Below are positions 53,856 to 63,971 of a DNA stretch of 64,000 bases, in pieces. Numbering within the stretch: position 1 is the stretch's first letter; every line of letters begins with the position of its first letter. Source of the DNA: Pseudomonas mendocina (lineage in GTDB: Bacteria > Pseudomonadota > Gammaproteobacteria > Pseudomonadales > Pseudomonadaceae); contig NZ_CP027657.1 in NCBI RefSeq assembly GCF_003008615.1, forward strand, positions 4,216,001 to 4,280,000, in the 5' to 3' direction. The notes under the pieces are model-generated. The model saw nothing but the letters and a program-made list of their open reading frames with translations. It had not been told where the DNA came from and did no database searches. Both the position numbers and the translations under genes were made by a program.

Positions 53856-54038
53856 TGCGTAGGAGCGAGCTCTGCTCGCGAATCCGTTCGCTCGCGACGC
53901 TCGCTCCAGCCCGTAGGATGGGCCGGGCGGTGCTCCGCTTCAGCCCACCAACAGCGGCCAGCCTTGGTGGGCTAAAGCCCACCCTGCCAACTGGTGACCC
54001 TCAGCGGTTTTCTGGGGGGGCCATGATGTGTGGGAGCG
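53820..54038 (+). repeat. Junction duplication with inserted palindromes between xcpV and xcpW
   Basis: 53820-53867 and 53991-54038 are direct repeats matching at 44 of 48 positions; each holds the xcpV end/xcpW start (CTGGTGACCCTCAGCGG ... CCATGATG). The 123 bp between contain a GGAGCGA/TCGCTCC palindrome (53862-53907) and a second inverted repeat with GGTGGGCT ends. The offset is 171 bp, so the xcpW frame stays open across the block. Confidence 0.85.
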
Positions 54039-54697
54039 CTCAGCGCGGCTTCACCCTGCTGGAGCTGCTGATCGCCATCGTCATCTTCGCCCTGCTGGGC
54101 TTGGCCACCTACCGCATGCTCGACAGCGTGCTCAGCGCCGATGCCGTCACCCGTGAACACGAACGCCAGCTGCGTGAACTGACGCGCGCCTTGTCAGCTT
54201 TCGAGCGTGACCTGCGCCAGGTGACGGTACGGCCGATTCGCGATGGTTTCGGCGATCCACAACCGGCGCTGCATGGTGATCTGGCCGATGCCACGACGCT
54301 GGAGCTGACCCGCGCCGGCTGGCGCAACCCGCTCGGCCAGCCGCGTGCCGAGGTGCAGCGAGTGCGCTGGCAGCTCAGTGGCGAGCAGTGGCAGCGGCGT
54401 TACTGGCGTGTGCTGGATCGCGCGCAGGACAGCGCGCCGCAGATCCAGCAGGCGCTCGATGGTGTCGAGTCATTGAGCCTGCGCTTTCTGGACAAGGAGG
54501 GGCAGTGGCAGCCCGACTGGCCGCCGGCCAATGCCTCGGGTGATGGGCTGCTCACCGATTTGCCGCGCGCGATCGAGCTGCGTCTGCAGCATCGGCGTTA
54601 TGGCGAATTGCGCCGCCTGCTGCGCTTGCCGGATCTGCCGGCGGAAAACCGTGATGGTGCCCCGCCGGATGATTCGAATGAGGTGCCGCAGTCATGA
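54023..54697 (+). CDS. xcpW: Minor pseudopilin GspJ/XcpW
   Basis: A 224-residue prepseudopilin. From ATG at 54023 the leader is MMCGSAQRG-FTLLELLIAIVIFALLGLATY, a normal length; the ORF also opens at 53852, in an ATGA overlap with xcpV, which would give a 65-residue leader through the duplicated block. The body shows RELTRALSAFERDLRQV and the Asp-rich C-terminus typical of GspJ. It ends in an ATGA overlap with xcpX. Confidence 0.9.
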   Translation: MMCGSAQRGFTLLELLIAIVIFALLGLATYRMLDSVLSADAVTREHERQLRELTRALSAFERDLRQVTVRPIRDGFGDPQPALHGDLADATTLELTRAGWRNPLGQPRAEVQRVRWQLSGEQWQRRYWRVLDRAQDSAPQIQQALDGVESLSLRFLDKEGQWQPDWPPANASGDGLLTDLPRAIELRLQHRRYGELRRLLRLPDLPAENRDGAPPDDSNEVPQS

Positions 54698-55668
54698 GGC
54701 GGCAGAATGGGGTGGCCCTGATTACCGTATTGCTGGTGGTCGCCGTGGTGACGGTGGTCTGCGCCGGCTTGATCGCTCGCCAGCAACTGTCGATCCGCAG
54801 CAGCGCCAACCAGTTGCACGTGACTCAGGCCTGGCATTACGCGCTGGGGGGCGAGACGCTGGCCAAGGCGATCCTCGAGCGCGACCTGCGCCAGGGCGAT
54901 CCGCGCCAGCCGGTGGATCATCCGCTGGAGCCCTGGGCTCGGCCGCTGGCGCCGTTCCCGCTGGATGAGGGCGGCGAGCTGCGTGTGCGTATCGTCGACC
55001 CCAGCGGTCGTTTCAACCTCAACAGCCTGGTGCGTCAGGGCCGGCCCAACGAGCTGGCGGTGCTGCGTTTGCGCCGTCTGTTGCTGCGCTTGGGGATAGA
55101 CAAGCCTTATGCCGAGCGCCTGCTGGACTGGCTGGATACCGACAGCGAGCAACAAGGTGGCAATGGCGCCGAGGATGGCCAATACCTGTTGGCGACGCCG
55201 CCTTACCGCACGGCCAATCGCGAGATCACAGACGTGTCCGAACTGCGCCTGCTGCTGGAGATGGAGGAAGCCGACTATCGCCGCCTGCAGCCCTTCGTCA
55301 GCGCCTTGCCGGGCGAGGCGCTGCTCAACGTCAACACGGCCAGCGCGATGGTGCTCTCCAGCCTGTCCGACGGATTGAGTCCGGATGCGGCTGTGTCGTT
55401 GATCGCCGGGCGCGGTGCCGAAGGCTATCCCAGTGCTGCCGCATTCGCTGCTCAGCCTGCACTCGCGGGGCTGGGCGAGCAGGTGGTGCAAGGGCTGGCG
55501 GTCGGCAGCCAGTATTTCGAAGTGTTCAGTGAAGTGAGCCTGGGCGAACGCCGGGTGGTCTTGCGCAGCCTGTTGCAGCGCAGCAATGATGGCCAGGTCA
55601 GTGTCCTGGCGCGTGATCTGGGGCAGGGCGGCATGCCGCCACGTCCTATCGAGGAAGAACAAGAATGA
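54694..55668 (+). CDS. xcpX: Minor pseudopilin GspK/XcpX
   Basis: A 324-residue prepseudopilin, the largest. Leader RRQNG-VALITVLLVVAVVTVV lacks the Glu5 of other pseudopilins, as is normal for GspK. The large alpha domain (about 100-240) holds DWLDTDSEQQGGNG and LLNVNTASAMVLSSL patterns. It caps the pseudopilus tip. Overlaps both neighbours by four bases. Confidence 0.94.
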   Translation: MRRQNGVALITVLLVVAVVTVVCAGLIARQQLSIRSSANQLHVTQAWHYALGGETLAKAILERDLRQGDPRQPVDHPLEPWARPLAPFPLDEGGELRVRIVDPSGRFNLNSLVRQGRPNELAVLRLRRLLLRLGIDKPYAERLLDWLDTDSEQQGGNGAEDGQYLLATPPYRTANREITDVSELRLLLEMEEADYRRLQPFVSALPGEALLNVNTASAMVLSSLSDGLSPDAAVSLIAGRGAEGYPSAAAFAAQPALAGLGEQVVQGLAVGSQYFEVFSEVSLGERRVVLRSLLQRSNDGQVSVLARDLGQGGMPPRPIEEEQE

Positions 55669-56804
55669 ACCCGACATGGATATTCCTGCCGCCCGAGGCG
55701 TGTCACGACTTGTCAGCGGATTTACCCGTGCAGCGGGTCACGCCTGATGAGTGTCGCGCCATGAGTTTGGCCGAGGCTCTAGCTGAGTTGCCTGTGCACT
55801 GGGAGCTGGTATTGCCGGTGGAGGTGGTCACCGCCTGCGCCGTGCTGCTGCCGACGCAGAAGGCACGCTGGATGCGCCAGGCGCTACCGTTCGCGGTGGA
55901 GGAACTGCTGGCTGAGGATGTCGAGCTGATGCACCTGGCGCTGGGTGAACAGCTGGCCGATGGTCGTCATCGCGTCTATGCGCTGCGCGCCAACTGGTTG
56001 CGCGAGTGCCTGGCGCTGTTCGCGGTGCAGCCGCCGAAGGCGATCCGTGTCGATGCCGACCTGTTGCCGCGCCAGGGCAGTCAGTTGCTCTGGCTGCACT
56101 CGCGTTGGTTGCTTGGCGGCGAGGCGCCCTGGCGTCTGGCCTTGCAGGCGGAGGACTGGCCGGCGCTGGCGGGGCGTTGTCCATCGCCGTGCATCGTCAG
56201 TGCGCCGGCTGGTCAGGCACTGCCGGAGCAGGTTGACGAGGTGCATCTGCTGGAGGATGCGCATCAATGGCTGGTGCGTCAGGGCGGTGGTGCCGATCTG
56301 GCTCAGGGGGAGTTCGCCTTGCGCCAGAGTGGTGATGGCTGGCGGCGCTGGCGTCCGCTGGCCGGCGTGTTGGCGCTGTGTCTCTTTCTGCAGTGGGGGT
56401 TCAGTCTGGCTCAGGGCTGGTATCTGCAGCGTGAGGCCGATGCCTATGCAGCTTCCAGCGAGGCCCTGTACCGCGAGCTGTTTCCGCAGGACAACAAGTT
56501 GATCAACCTGCGTGCGCAGTTCGATCAACATCTCGCGCAGTCTGCTGGTCGCGACAGTCCGGTTCTGGGTCTGCTGGCCGAGGTAGCGGCAGCGCTGCAT
56601 GCCGAGGGCGCACCACAGGTGCAGGTCAATCAGCTCGACTACAGCGCGACCCGGGCCGATATGTCGCTGCAATTGCAGGCGCCAGGCTTCGCCGAACTGG
56701 AGCGCTTGCGTGAGCGCCTGGAAGCGTCTGGCCTGTCGGTACAGATGGGCTCGGCCAGCCGTGAAGCCGAAGGCGTCAGCGCACGCGTGGTGATAGGAGG
56801 ATGA
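55665..56804 (+). CDS. xcpY: Type II secretion platform protein GspL/XcpY
   Basis: A 379-residue protein: cytoplasmic actin-like domain (about 1-225; KARWMRQALPFAVEELLAED), one membrane helix (about 232-250) and a ferredoxin-like periplasmic domain (about 290-379). It links the ATPase XcpR to the membrane platform. Start in an ATGA overlap with xcpX, stop overlapping xcpZ. Confidence 0.93.
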   Translation: MNPTWIFLPPEACHDLSADLPVQRVTPDECRAMSLAEALAELPVHWELVLPVEVVTACAVLLPTQKARWMRQALPFAVEELLAEDVELMHLALGEQLADGRHRVYALRANWLRECLALFAVQPPKAIRVDADLLPRQGSQLLWLHSRWLLGGEAPWRLALQAEDWPALAGRCPSPCIVSAPAGQALPEQVDEVHLLEDAHQWLVRQGGGADLAQGEFALRQSGDGWRRWRPLAGVLALCLFLQWGFSLAQGWYLQREADAYAASSEALYRELFPQDNKLINLRAQFDQHLAQSAGRDSPVLGLLAEVAAALHAEGAPQVQVNQLDYSATRADMSLQLQAPGFAELERLRERLEASGLSVQMGSASREAEGVSARVVIGG

Positions 56805-57331
56805 GTGGCATGGCGAGAACAGGGTTGACCGAAAGCCTGCAACTGCACTGGCAGCGCTCGCCGCTGGCGCAACGCTGGCAGACGTTGCCAGCGCGTGATC
56901 GCCTGGCACTGATGGCGCTGAGCGTCTTCCTGCTGCTGGTGCTGTTCTATCTGGTGTTGTGGCAGCCAGCGCAACGCCATGCGCAGGCAGCGCGCGCCGC
57001 GTTCGAGGAGCAGCGGGCTCTTTATGCTTACATGCAAAGCCGTGCGCCGCAGGTACAGGGGCGTGATCTGCAGCCGCGTGCCAGCCTCGATCCGGCGCGT
57101 TTGCAGGGTGTGGTCACGGCAAGCGCAGCGCAGCAGGGACTGGTGATCGAGCGCCTGGATACTGAGGGCTACGGCGCGGTGCAGGTCAACCTGCAGCCGG
57201 TGGCGTTTGCTCAGTTGCTGCGTTGGATCGAAGCGCTGGAAGCGCAGGGCGTGCGCGTCGAGGAGGCTGGGCTGGATCGCGCGGAGGAAAACCGCGTGAC
57301 CGCGCGTCTCAGTTTGCGTGTGGGCGATTGA
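56801..57331 (+). CDS. xcpZ: Type II secretion platform protein GspM/XcpZ
   Basis: A 176-residue protein with one membrane helix (about 38-56; ALMAVLSVFLLLVLFYLVLW-type) after a short cytoplasmic part, and a ferredoxin-like periplasmic domain (about 85-175). It stabilises XcpY. Last gene of the set; no gspN follows. A second ATG at 56810 is possible. Confidence 0.93.
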   Translation: MSGMARTGLTESLQLHWQRSPLAQRWQTLPARDRLALMALSVFLLLVLFYLVLWQPAQRHAQAARAAFEEQRALYAYMQSRAPQVQGRDLQPRASLDPARLQGVVTASAAQQGLVIERLDTEGYGAVQVNLQPVAFAQLLRWIEALEAQGVRVEEAGLDRAEENRVTARLSLRVGD

Positions 57332-57349
57332 TCCATGGATTTATTGACC

Positions 57350-57416
57350 GTCACTCCCGCGAAGGCGGGAGTCCAGACACCATGTGACTTCTGGGTTCCC
57401 GCCTTCGCGGGAATGA
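57350..57416. repeat. Inverted-repeat element behind xcpZ
   Basis: GTCACTCCCGCGAAGGCGGGA and TCCCGCCTTCGCGGGAATGAC arms; a diverged copy is at 32934-33023. In the same gap a GTAGCTGTGCGCGCGGCGCAC repeat follows near 57438-57465. The rest of 57466-57700 shows nothing clear. Confidence 0.8.
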
Positions 57417-57710
57417 CAGCTGTTGCATGGAGTGGTGTAGCTGTGCGCGCGGCGCACCCTACGGTTTGCATGGCGCCACGGTAACAGCGCGCACCCGATT
57501 GGGCGGTTAGGGAACGTCTGTGCCCTGATAAGGTGCCGTCAGTGGCTCCATGGAAAACTACGAAGTAGCTCTAACGCCCGCGTTTCGCGTGTTATGTGAT
57601 TTGTGGCCTGAGTATTGCTGTAGATATCCGTTTACCCTTTTCTGCTTGATCACTCCTTTTGTGGGCTGTCAATATCTGCGCCCGACGCATCCAGTGCTTC
57701 TGTAATTAGT

Positions 57711-57753
57711 TGTCGCATTGAGGAAATATCGCCTCATTGCCTGCCGCTAGAAT
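57711..57753 (+). promoter_or_regulatory. ArgR half-site and -10 box of the aot promoter
   Basis: TGTCGC-N8-AA at 57711-57726 fits the P. aeruginosa ArgR half-site consensus. TAGAAT at 57748-57753 is a good -10; no -35 match exists 17 bp above it, where the ArgR site ends, as expected for activation. A weak half-site (TGTGGG at 57660) lies 51 bp upstream. Confidence 0.65.
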
Positions 57754-57882
57754 GCCGCTCACCCAGCCAAGGCCCCTTTGTCGCTCGTCCACCACGACAG
57801 CGCAGCACCGCCTTCTACAATCCATAAAAGGCCCGGGCCCCTCCCTGCCATCGATGCCATACCCAATTCGAAGGAGCAAAGA

Positions 57883-58656
57883 ATGAAGAAGATCGCACTG
57901 CTCGGCGCCCTGGCGCTGTCCCTGATGTCGCCCCTGGCGCTGGCCGAGAAGCCGCTGCGCATTGGCATCGAGGCGGCTTACCCGCCCTTCGCATTCAAGA
58001 CTCCCGATGGCCAGATCGCCGGCTTCGACTACGACATCGGCAACGCCCTGTGCGAAGAGATGAAGGTCGAGTGCAAGTGGATCGAGCAGGAGTTCGACGG
58101 CCTGATCCCGGCGCTGAAAGTGCGCAAGTTCGACGCCGTGCTGTCGTCGATGTCGATCACCGAAGATCGCAAGAAGTCCGTGGACTTCACCGGCAAGTAC
58201 TACGCCACCCCGGCCAAGCTGGCGATGAAAGCCGGCACCGAGCTGAAAGATCCGCTGGTCGACCTCAAAGGCAAGAAGGTTGGCGTGCAGCGCTCGTCCG
58301 TCTATGACCGTTACGCCACCGACATCTTCGCCCCGGCTGGCGCTGAAATCGTGCGTTACAGCTCGCAGAACGAAATCTTCCTCGACATGCAGTCCGGCCG
58401 CCTGGACGCCACCCTGGCCGACTCGGTGAACATCGATGACGGTTTCCTCAAAACCGACGGCGGCAAGGGTTTCGCCTTCGTAGGCCCGGATTTCACCGAC
58501 GTGAAGTACTTCGGCGAAGGCCAGGGCATCGCCGTGCGCAAGGGCGACAAGGCGCTGGCTGACAAGATCAGTGCTGCCATCCTGGCCATCCGCGCCAACG
58601 GCAAGTACAAGGAAGTACAGGACAAGTACTTCGACTTCGACGTTTACGGCGAGTAA
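57883..58656 (+). CDS. aotJ: Arginine/ornithine ABC transporter binding protein AotJ
   Basis: A 257-residue periplasmic binding protein. Signal peptide at about 1-21 (ALA-E). The family 3 solute-binding signature is [14 protein letters not shown] near residue 47, and [11 protein letters not shown] and [15 protein letters not shown] are typical of arginine/ornithine/histidine binders. AAGGAG lies five bases upstream of the ATG. First gene of aotJQMP-argR; a terminator-like hairpin after it probably lets it be made in excess. Confidence 0.95.
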   Translation: MKKIALLGALALSLMSPLALAEKPLRIGIEAAYPPFAFKTPDGQIAGFDYDIGNALCEEMKVECKWIEQEFDGLIPALKVRKFDAVLSSMSITEDRKKSVDFTGKYYATPAKLAMKAGTELKDPLVDLKGKKVGVQRSSVYDRYATDIFAPAGAEIVRYSSQNEIFLDMQSGRLDATLADSVNIDDGFLKTDGGKGFAFVGPDFTDVKYFGEGQGIAVRKGDKALADKISAAILAIRANGKYKEVQDKYFDFDVYGE

Positions 58657-58673
58657 GCGCTCCGAGGCAGATG

Positions 58674-58712
58674 AAGTGGCACTAACCTTTACCGAGGTTG
58701 TGCCACTTTTTT
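58674..58712 (+). terminator. Attenuating terminator between aotJ and aotQ
   Basis: Stem AAGTGGCA/TGCCACTT (58674-58681 and 58701-58708) with inner AACC/GGTT pairing and a T run to 58712. Sits after the binding-protein gene, where partial termination is common. Confidence 0.85.
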
Positions 58713-58842
58713 CTTGGCTAATCCTGTAGAAATCGGCTGCCCGTTCGCCTGTGCTGGCGTTCAGGCGTTGTGCGTCGCTCGGGCGACATCAATTTCCTTT
58801 GTGCTATACGGCGCCGTCGTGGTGCCTGAGAGGTATTGGCGC

Positions 58843-59532
58843 ATGCTTCAAGGCTACGGCTCGACCATTCTCGACGGTGTCTGGCTCACCGTGCAGTTGG
58901 CGCTGCTGTCGATGGCGGTTGCTGTCGCACTTGGCCTGCTCGGCGCAGCGTTTCGTCTGTCGCCGGTGAAATGGCTGGCCCTGATGGGCGAGACCTACGC
59001 CACGGTGATTCGCGGTATTCCCGAACTGGTGCTGATTCTGCTGATTTTCTTTGGCGGCCAGGATCTGGTGAACCGCATCGCTCCGCTGCTGGGCTATGAG
59101 GATTACATCGACATCAATCCATTCGTGGCCGGTGTCGGTACGCTGGGCTTCATTTACGGTGCCTATCTGTCGGAGACCTTCCGCGGCGCCTTCATGGCCA
59201 TCCCCAAGGGGCAGGGCGAGGCCGGCATGGCCTATGGCATGAGCCCGCTGCGGGTGTTCTTTCGCATCCTCGTGCCGCAGATGATCCGTCTGGCGATTCC
59301 CGGCCTCACCAACAACTGGCTGGTGCTGGTCAAGGCCACTGCGCTGATCTCCCTGGTCGGCCTGCAGGATATGATGGCCCGTGCCAAGAGTGCCGGTGAT
59401 GCGACGCGCGAGCCGTTCACCTACATCCTCCTGGCGGCGGCCGTGTACCTGGCGATCACCAGCGTTTCGCTGCTGGTGTTGCGCTATCTCGAGCGCCGCT
59501 ATTCGGTCGGCGTGAAAGCCGCCGAGCTCTGA
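58843..59532 (+). CDS. aotQ: Arginine/ornithine ABC transporter permease AotQ
   Basis: A 229-residue inner-membrane permease with about five helices. TYATVIRGIPELVLILLIFFGG and the EAA loop ESTFRGAF ... KGQGEAGMAYGMSPLRVFFRI-like region (near 120-150) are typical of HisQ/ArtQ proteins. The start at 58843 follows GAGAGG; the longer ORF start at 58714 is non-coding-like. Forms a heterodimer with AotM. Confidence 0.94.
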   Translation: MLQGYGSTILDGVWLTVQLALLSMAVAVALGLLGAAFRLSPVKWLALMGETYATVIRGIPELVLILLIFFGGQDLVNRIAPLLGYEDYIDINPFVAGVGTLGFIYGAYLSETFRGAFMAIPKGQGEAGMAYGMSPLRVFFRILVPQMIRLAIPGLTNNWLVLVKATALISLVGLQDMMARAKSAGDATREPFTYILLAAAVYLAITSVSLLVLRYLERRYSVGVKAAEL

Positions 59533-59542
59533 GGGAGTCACC

Positions 59543-60241
59543 ATGCTTTTCGATTACAACGTGGTACTCGACAGCCTGCCGCTGTACTTCGGTGGTGTGC
59601 TGGTGACCCTCAAGCTGTTGCTCGTCGCCCTGGCCGTGGGCCTGCTGCTGGCGGTGCCGCTGGCGATCATGCGGGTATCCAGGCAAGCGTTGATCAATTT
59701 CCCCGCCTGGCTCTACACCTATGTGATCCGCGGCACGCCGATGCTGGTGCAGTTGTACCTGCTGTACTACGGCCTGGCTCAGTTCGAGGCCGTGCGCGAG
59801 AGTTTCATGTGGCCTTACCTGTCCAGTGCCACCTTCTGCGCCTGCCTGGCCTTCGCCATCAATACCAGTGCCTACACCGCTGAAATCCTGGCGGGCAGCC
59901 TCAAGGCCACGCCGCCGGGCGAGATCGAGGCGGCCAAGGCCATGGGCATGTCGCGTGGCAAGCTGTATCGGCGCATCCTGTTGCCTTCGGCGTTGCGCCG
60001 CGCGCTGCCGCAGTACAGCAATGAGGTGATCATGATGCTGCACACGACGAGCCTGGCTTCGGTAGTGACCCTTATCGACATCACTGGCGCGGCCAAGACC
60101 GTCAGCTCGCAGTATTACCTGCCGTTCGAAGCCTACGTCACCGCCGGTCTGTTCTATCTGGCGCTGACGTTCATCCTGGTGCGCCTGTTCAAGCTGGCCG
60201 AGCGCCGCTGGCTGGCCTATCTGGCACCGCGCAAGGCCTGA
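59543..60241 (+). CDS. aotM: Arginine/ornithine ABC transporter permease AotM
   Basis: A 232-residue permease paired with AotQ. TYVIRGTPMLVQLYLLYYGL near 58 and the EAA loop EAAKAMGMSRGKLYRRILLP near 135 mark the HisM-like group. Begins 10 bp after aotQ; aotP begins 4 bp after its stop, so there is no room for the extra aotO gene seen in P. aeruginosa. Confidence 0.94.
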   Translation: MLFDYNVVLDSLPLYFGGVLVTLKLLLVALAVGLLLAVPLAIMRVSRQALINFPAWLYTYVIRGTPMLVQLYLLYYGLAQFEAVRESFMWPYLSSATFCACLAFAINTSAYTAEILAGSLKATPPGEIEAAKAMGMSRGKLYRRILLPSALRRALPQYSNEVIMMLHTTSLASVVTLIDITGAAKTVSSQYYLPFEAYVTAGLFYLALTFILVRLFKLAERRWLAYLAPRKA

Positions 60242-60245
60242 TGCC

Positions 60246-61034
60246 ATGACGATTCAAGAGAAGCCGAACATGTACAAACTCGAAGTTCAGGATCTGCACA
60301 AACGTTACGGCAGCCATGAGGTGATCAAGGGCGTGTCGATGGCGGCCAAGGCTGGCGACGTGATCAGCATCATCGGCTCCAGCGGCTCGGGCAAGAGCAC
60401 CTTCCTGCGCTGTCTGAACCTGCTGGAGCAGCCGCATGCCGGCAAGATCCTGCTCAACAACGAAGAGCTGAAGCTGGTGCCGGCCAAGGACGGTTCGCTG
60501 CGTGCCGCCGATGCCAAGCAGCTGCAGCGCATGCGCTCGCGTCTGGCGATGGTGTTCCAGCACTTCAATCTGTGGTCGCACATGAGCGCCCTGGAAAACG
60601 TCATGGAAGCGCCGGTACACGTGCTCGGCATGAGCAAGGCCGAGGCTCGTGACAAGGCCGAGCATTACCTGGCCAAGGTCGGTGTGGCACATCGCAAGGA
60701 CGCCTACCCGGCGCACATGTCCGGTGGCGAGCAGCAGCGCGTTGCCATCGCGCGCGCCCTGGCGATGGAGCCGGAGGTGATGCTGTTCGACGAGCCGACC
60801 TCGGCGCTTGACCCGGAGCTGGTCGGCGAAGTGCTCAAGGTCATGCAGGATCTGGCCACCGAAGGCCGCACCATGGTGGTGGTGACCCACGAGATGGGGT
60901 TCGCCCGCGAGGTGTCGAACCAGTTGGTATTCCTGCACAAGGGGCTGGTGGAAGAGCGCGGTTGTCCCAAAGAAGTGTTGGCCAATCCGCAATCCGAGCG
61001 ACTGCAGCAGTTCCTTTCCGGCAGTCTCAAATAA
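60246..61034 (+). CDS. aotP: Arginine/ornithine ABC transporter ATPase AotP
   Basis: A 262-residue ABC ATPase. Walker A GSSGSGKST at 44-52, Q-loop VFQHFNLWSHM, signature MSGGEQQR, Walker B MLFDEPTSALD and switch histidine VVTHEMG are all in place. The amino-acid-importer (HisP/GlnQ) type. An internal ATG at 60270 gives the start seen in relatives (MYKLEVQDL) and is an alternative. Confidence 0.95.
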   Translation: MTIQEKPNMYKLEVQDLHKRYGSHEVIKGVSMAAKAGDVISIIGSSGSGKSTFLRCLNLLEQPHAGKILLNNEELKLVPAKDGSLRAADAKQLQRMRSRLAMVFQHFNLWSHMSALENVMEAPVHVLGMSKAEARDKAEHYLAKVGVAHRKDAYPAHMSGGEQQRVAIARALAMEPEVMLFDEPTSALDPELVGEVLKVMQDLATEGRTMVVVTHEMGFAREVSNQLVFLHKGLVEERGCPKEVLANPQSERLQQFLSGSLK

Positions 61035-61089
61035 TAAGAAGCTAGACTTCGCACTGAACTGGTGCGCAGCGGACGTTTGACAGGCACTC

Positions 61090-62070
61090 ATGACCCCCCA
61101 TCGAATCGGCTTTCTCTACTGGCCCGGCACCAAGCCTCTGACCTTGTCCCTGGCTGAGGAAGCGTTGCGTGTTGCCCAGCGCGTGCATCCGGAAGTGCTG
61201 TACGAACTGGTCTTCCTTCAGGCCGAGCCGCTGGCCGCCGGTGATTGGCGCCTGCCGGGCGAGCCCTGGGCAGGGCACATGGATGGGCTGGACAAGCTGT
61301 TTCTGCTTGCCGATGCACCGCCAGCGCAGGTTTCCGCCGGCCTGGCCGCTGCGCTCAAGCAGCAGGTGCGCAGCGGTTGCGTGATTGGCGGCCTGTCTGC
61401 CGGGGTTTATCCGCTGGCTCAGCTCGGTTTGCTCGATGGTTATCGCGCAGCGGTGCACTGGCGCTGGCAGGACGATTTTTCCGAACGCTTCCCCAAGGTC
61501 ATCGCCACCAGTCATCTGTTCGACTGGGATCGTGATCGACTGACCGCTTGTGGCGGCCTGGCAGTGCTCGACCTGTTGCTGGCGGTGCTGGCACGCGACC
61601 ACGGCGCCGAGCTGGCCGGTGCGGTGAGCGAAGAGCTGGTGGTCGAGCGCATTCGTGAGGGCGGGGAGCGTCAGCGCATTCCGTTGCAGAACCGCCTCGG
61701 TTCCAGCCATCCGAAGCTGACCCAGGCGGTGCTGCTGATGGAGGCCAATATCGAGGAGCCGCTGACCACCGACGAGATCGCTCAGCACGTGTGCGTGTCG
61801 CGTCGCCAGTTGGAGCGCATCTTCAAGCAGTACCTCAATCGCGTGCCCAGCCAGTACTACCTGGAACTGCGCCTGAACAAGGCGCGCCAGTTGTTGATGC
61901 AGACCAGCAAGTCGATCATCCAGATCGGTCTGTCCTGCGGTTTCTCCTCGGGGCCGCACTTCTCCAGTGCCTACCGCAATTTCTTCGGCGCCACGCCGCG
62001 TGATGACCGCAACCAGCGGCGCAGCAATAGCCCCTTCGAGCTGACCTCCACGCCGATTGAGCGCGGCTGA
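61090..62070 (+). CDS. argR: Arginine-responsive regulator ArgR (AraC/XylS family)
   Basis: A 326-residue regulator. Residues 1-195 form a GATase/DJ-1-like sensor domain (HRIGFLYWPGTKPLTLSLAEE, GCVIGGLSAGVYPLAQLG) and 220-310 two helix-turn-helix motifs of AraC type (TDEIAQHVCVSRRQLERIFK, IIQIGLSCGFSSGPHFSSAY). In Pseudomonas it activates aot and aru and represses biosynthesis with arginine. It is the last gene of the aot operon, and its own binding sites appear upstream of aotJ and aruC. Confidence 0.95.
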   Translation: MTPHRIGFLYWPGTKPLTLSLAEEALRVAQRVHPEVLYELVFLQAEPLAAGDWRLPGEPWAGHMDGLDKLFLLADAPPAQVSAGLAAALKQQVRSGCVIGGLSAGVYPLAQLGLLDGYRAAVHWRWQDDFSERFPKVIATSHLFDWDRDRLTACGGLAVLDLLLAVLARDHGAELAGAVSEELVVERIREGGERQRIPLQNRLGSSHPKLTQAVLLMEANIEEPLTTDEIAQHVCVSRRQLERIFKQYLNRVPSQYYLELRLNKARQLLMQTSKSIIQIGLSCGFSSGPHFSSAYRNFFGATPRDDRNQRRSNSPFELTSTPIERG

Positions 62071-62460
62071 GACGGTTTTCGTTGTGCATCGTGGGTGCAC
62101 AATCTGCTCCCTCTCCCATTAATGGGAGAGGGCTGGGGAGAGAGTGGTGCAGTCGACTCGGCGGTATTGATAGGCCCTCTCCCCGGCCCCCGCACCGCGC
62201 CCCAGCCCTTCGCAGAGCTCAGGGCGCTCCAGCGGGCGAAGCAGTGCTTCGCTTTTTCCGCTTCCGCCCCGCAAGCGGGAGAGGGGAGAAAAGCTAGTCG
62301 TAGCCCGGATGAAATCCGGGGAAATTGGTGCCAGCCCCGGATTTCATCCGGGCTACGCGAGCAGGACTTTCGATACTGTACGGTCAGCCTGCGGAGATTT
62401 TTTCCTGCGGCGTGCTCCGAGCCGTGATCTGCGATTAAACTGCGCCTTTCCGACGCTTTC
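62071..62460. other. Intergenic region full of palindromes between argR and aruC
   Basis: No gene. It holds CTCTCCCATTAATGGGAGAG near 62112-62131, a partial CCCTCTCC/GGAGAGGG block (62175-62290) and a REP-like repeat (62300-62356). Confidence 0.6.
62300..62356. repeat. REP-like inverted repeat, family 1
   Basis: GTAGCCCGGATGAAATCCGG paired with CCGGATTTCATCCGGGCTAC; relative of 7731-7788. Confidence 0.8.
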
Positions 62461-63847
<1,387 letters not shown>

Positions 63848-63861
63848 GTCCTTGCTGACTT

Positions 63862-63913
63862 ACTGTGGGAGGGGCTTTAGCCGCGACAATCGCCGCTAAA
63901 GCGCCTCCCACGG
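63862..63913. repeat. REP-like inverted repeat, family 2
   Basis: CTGTGGGAGGGGCTTTAGCC with GCTAAAGCGCCTCCCACGG, relative of 46361-46423. Confidence 0.8.
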
Positions 63914-63971
63914 TTGTCCGCCCGACCCTGGCTGCGAGTCCTACAGATTCCGTGTTTAGAGGAGTGACCCC

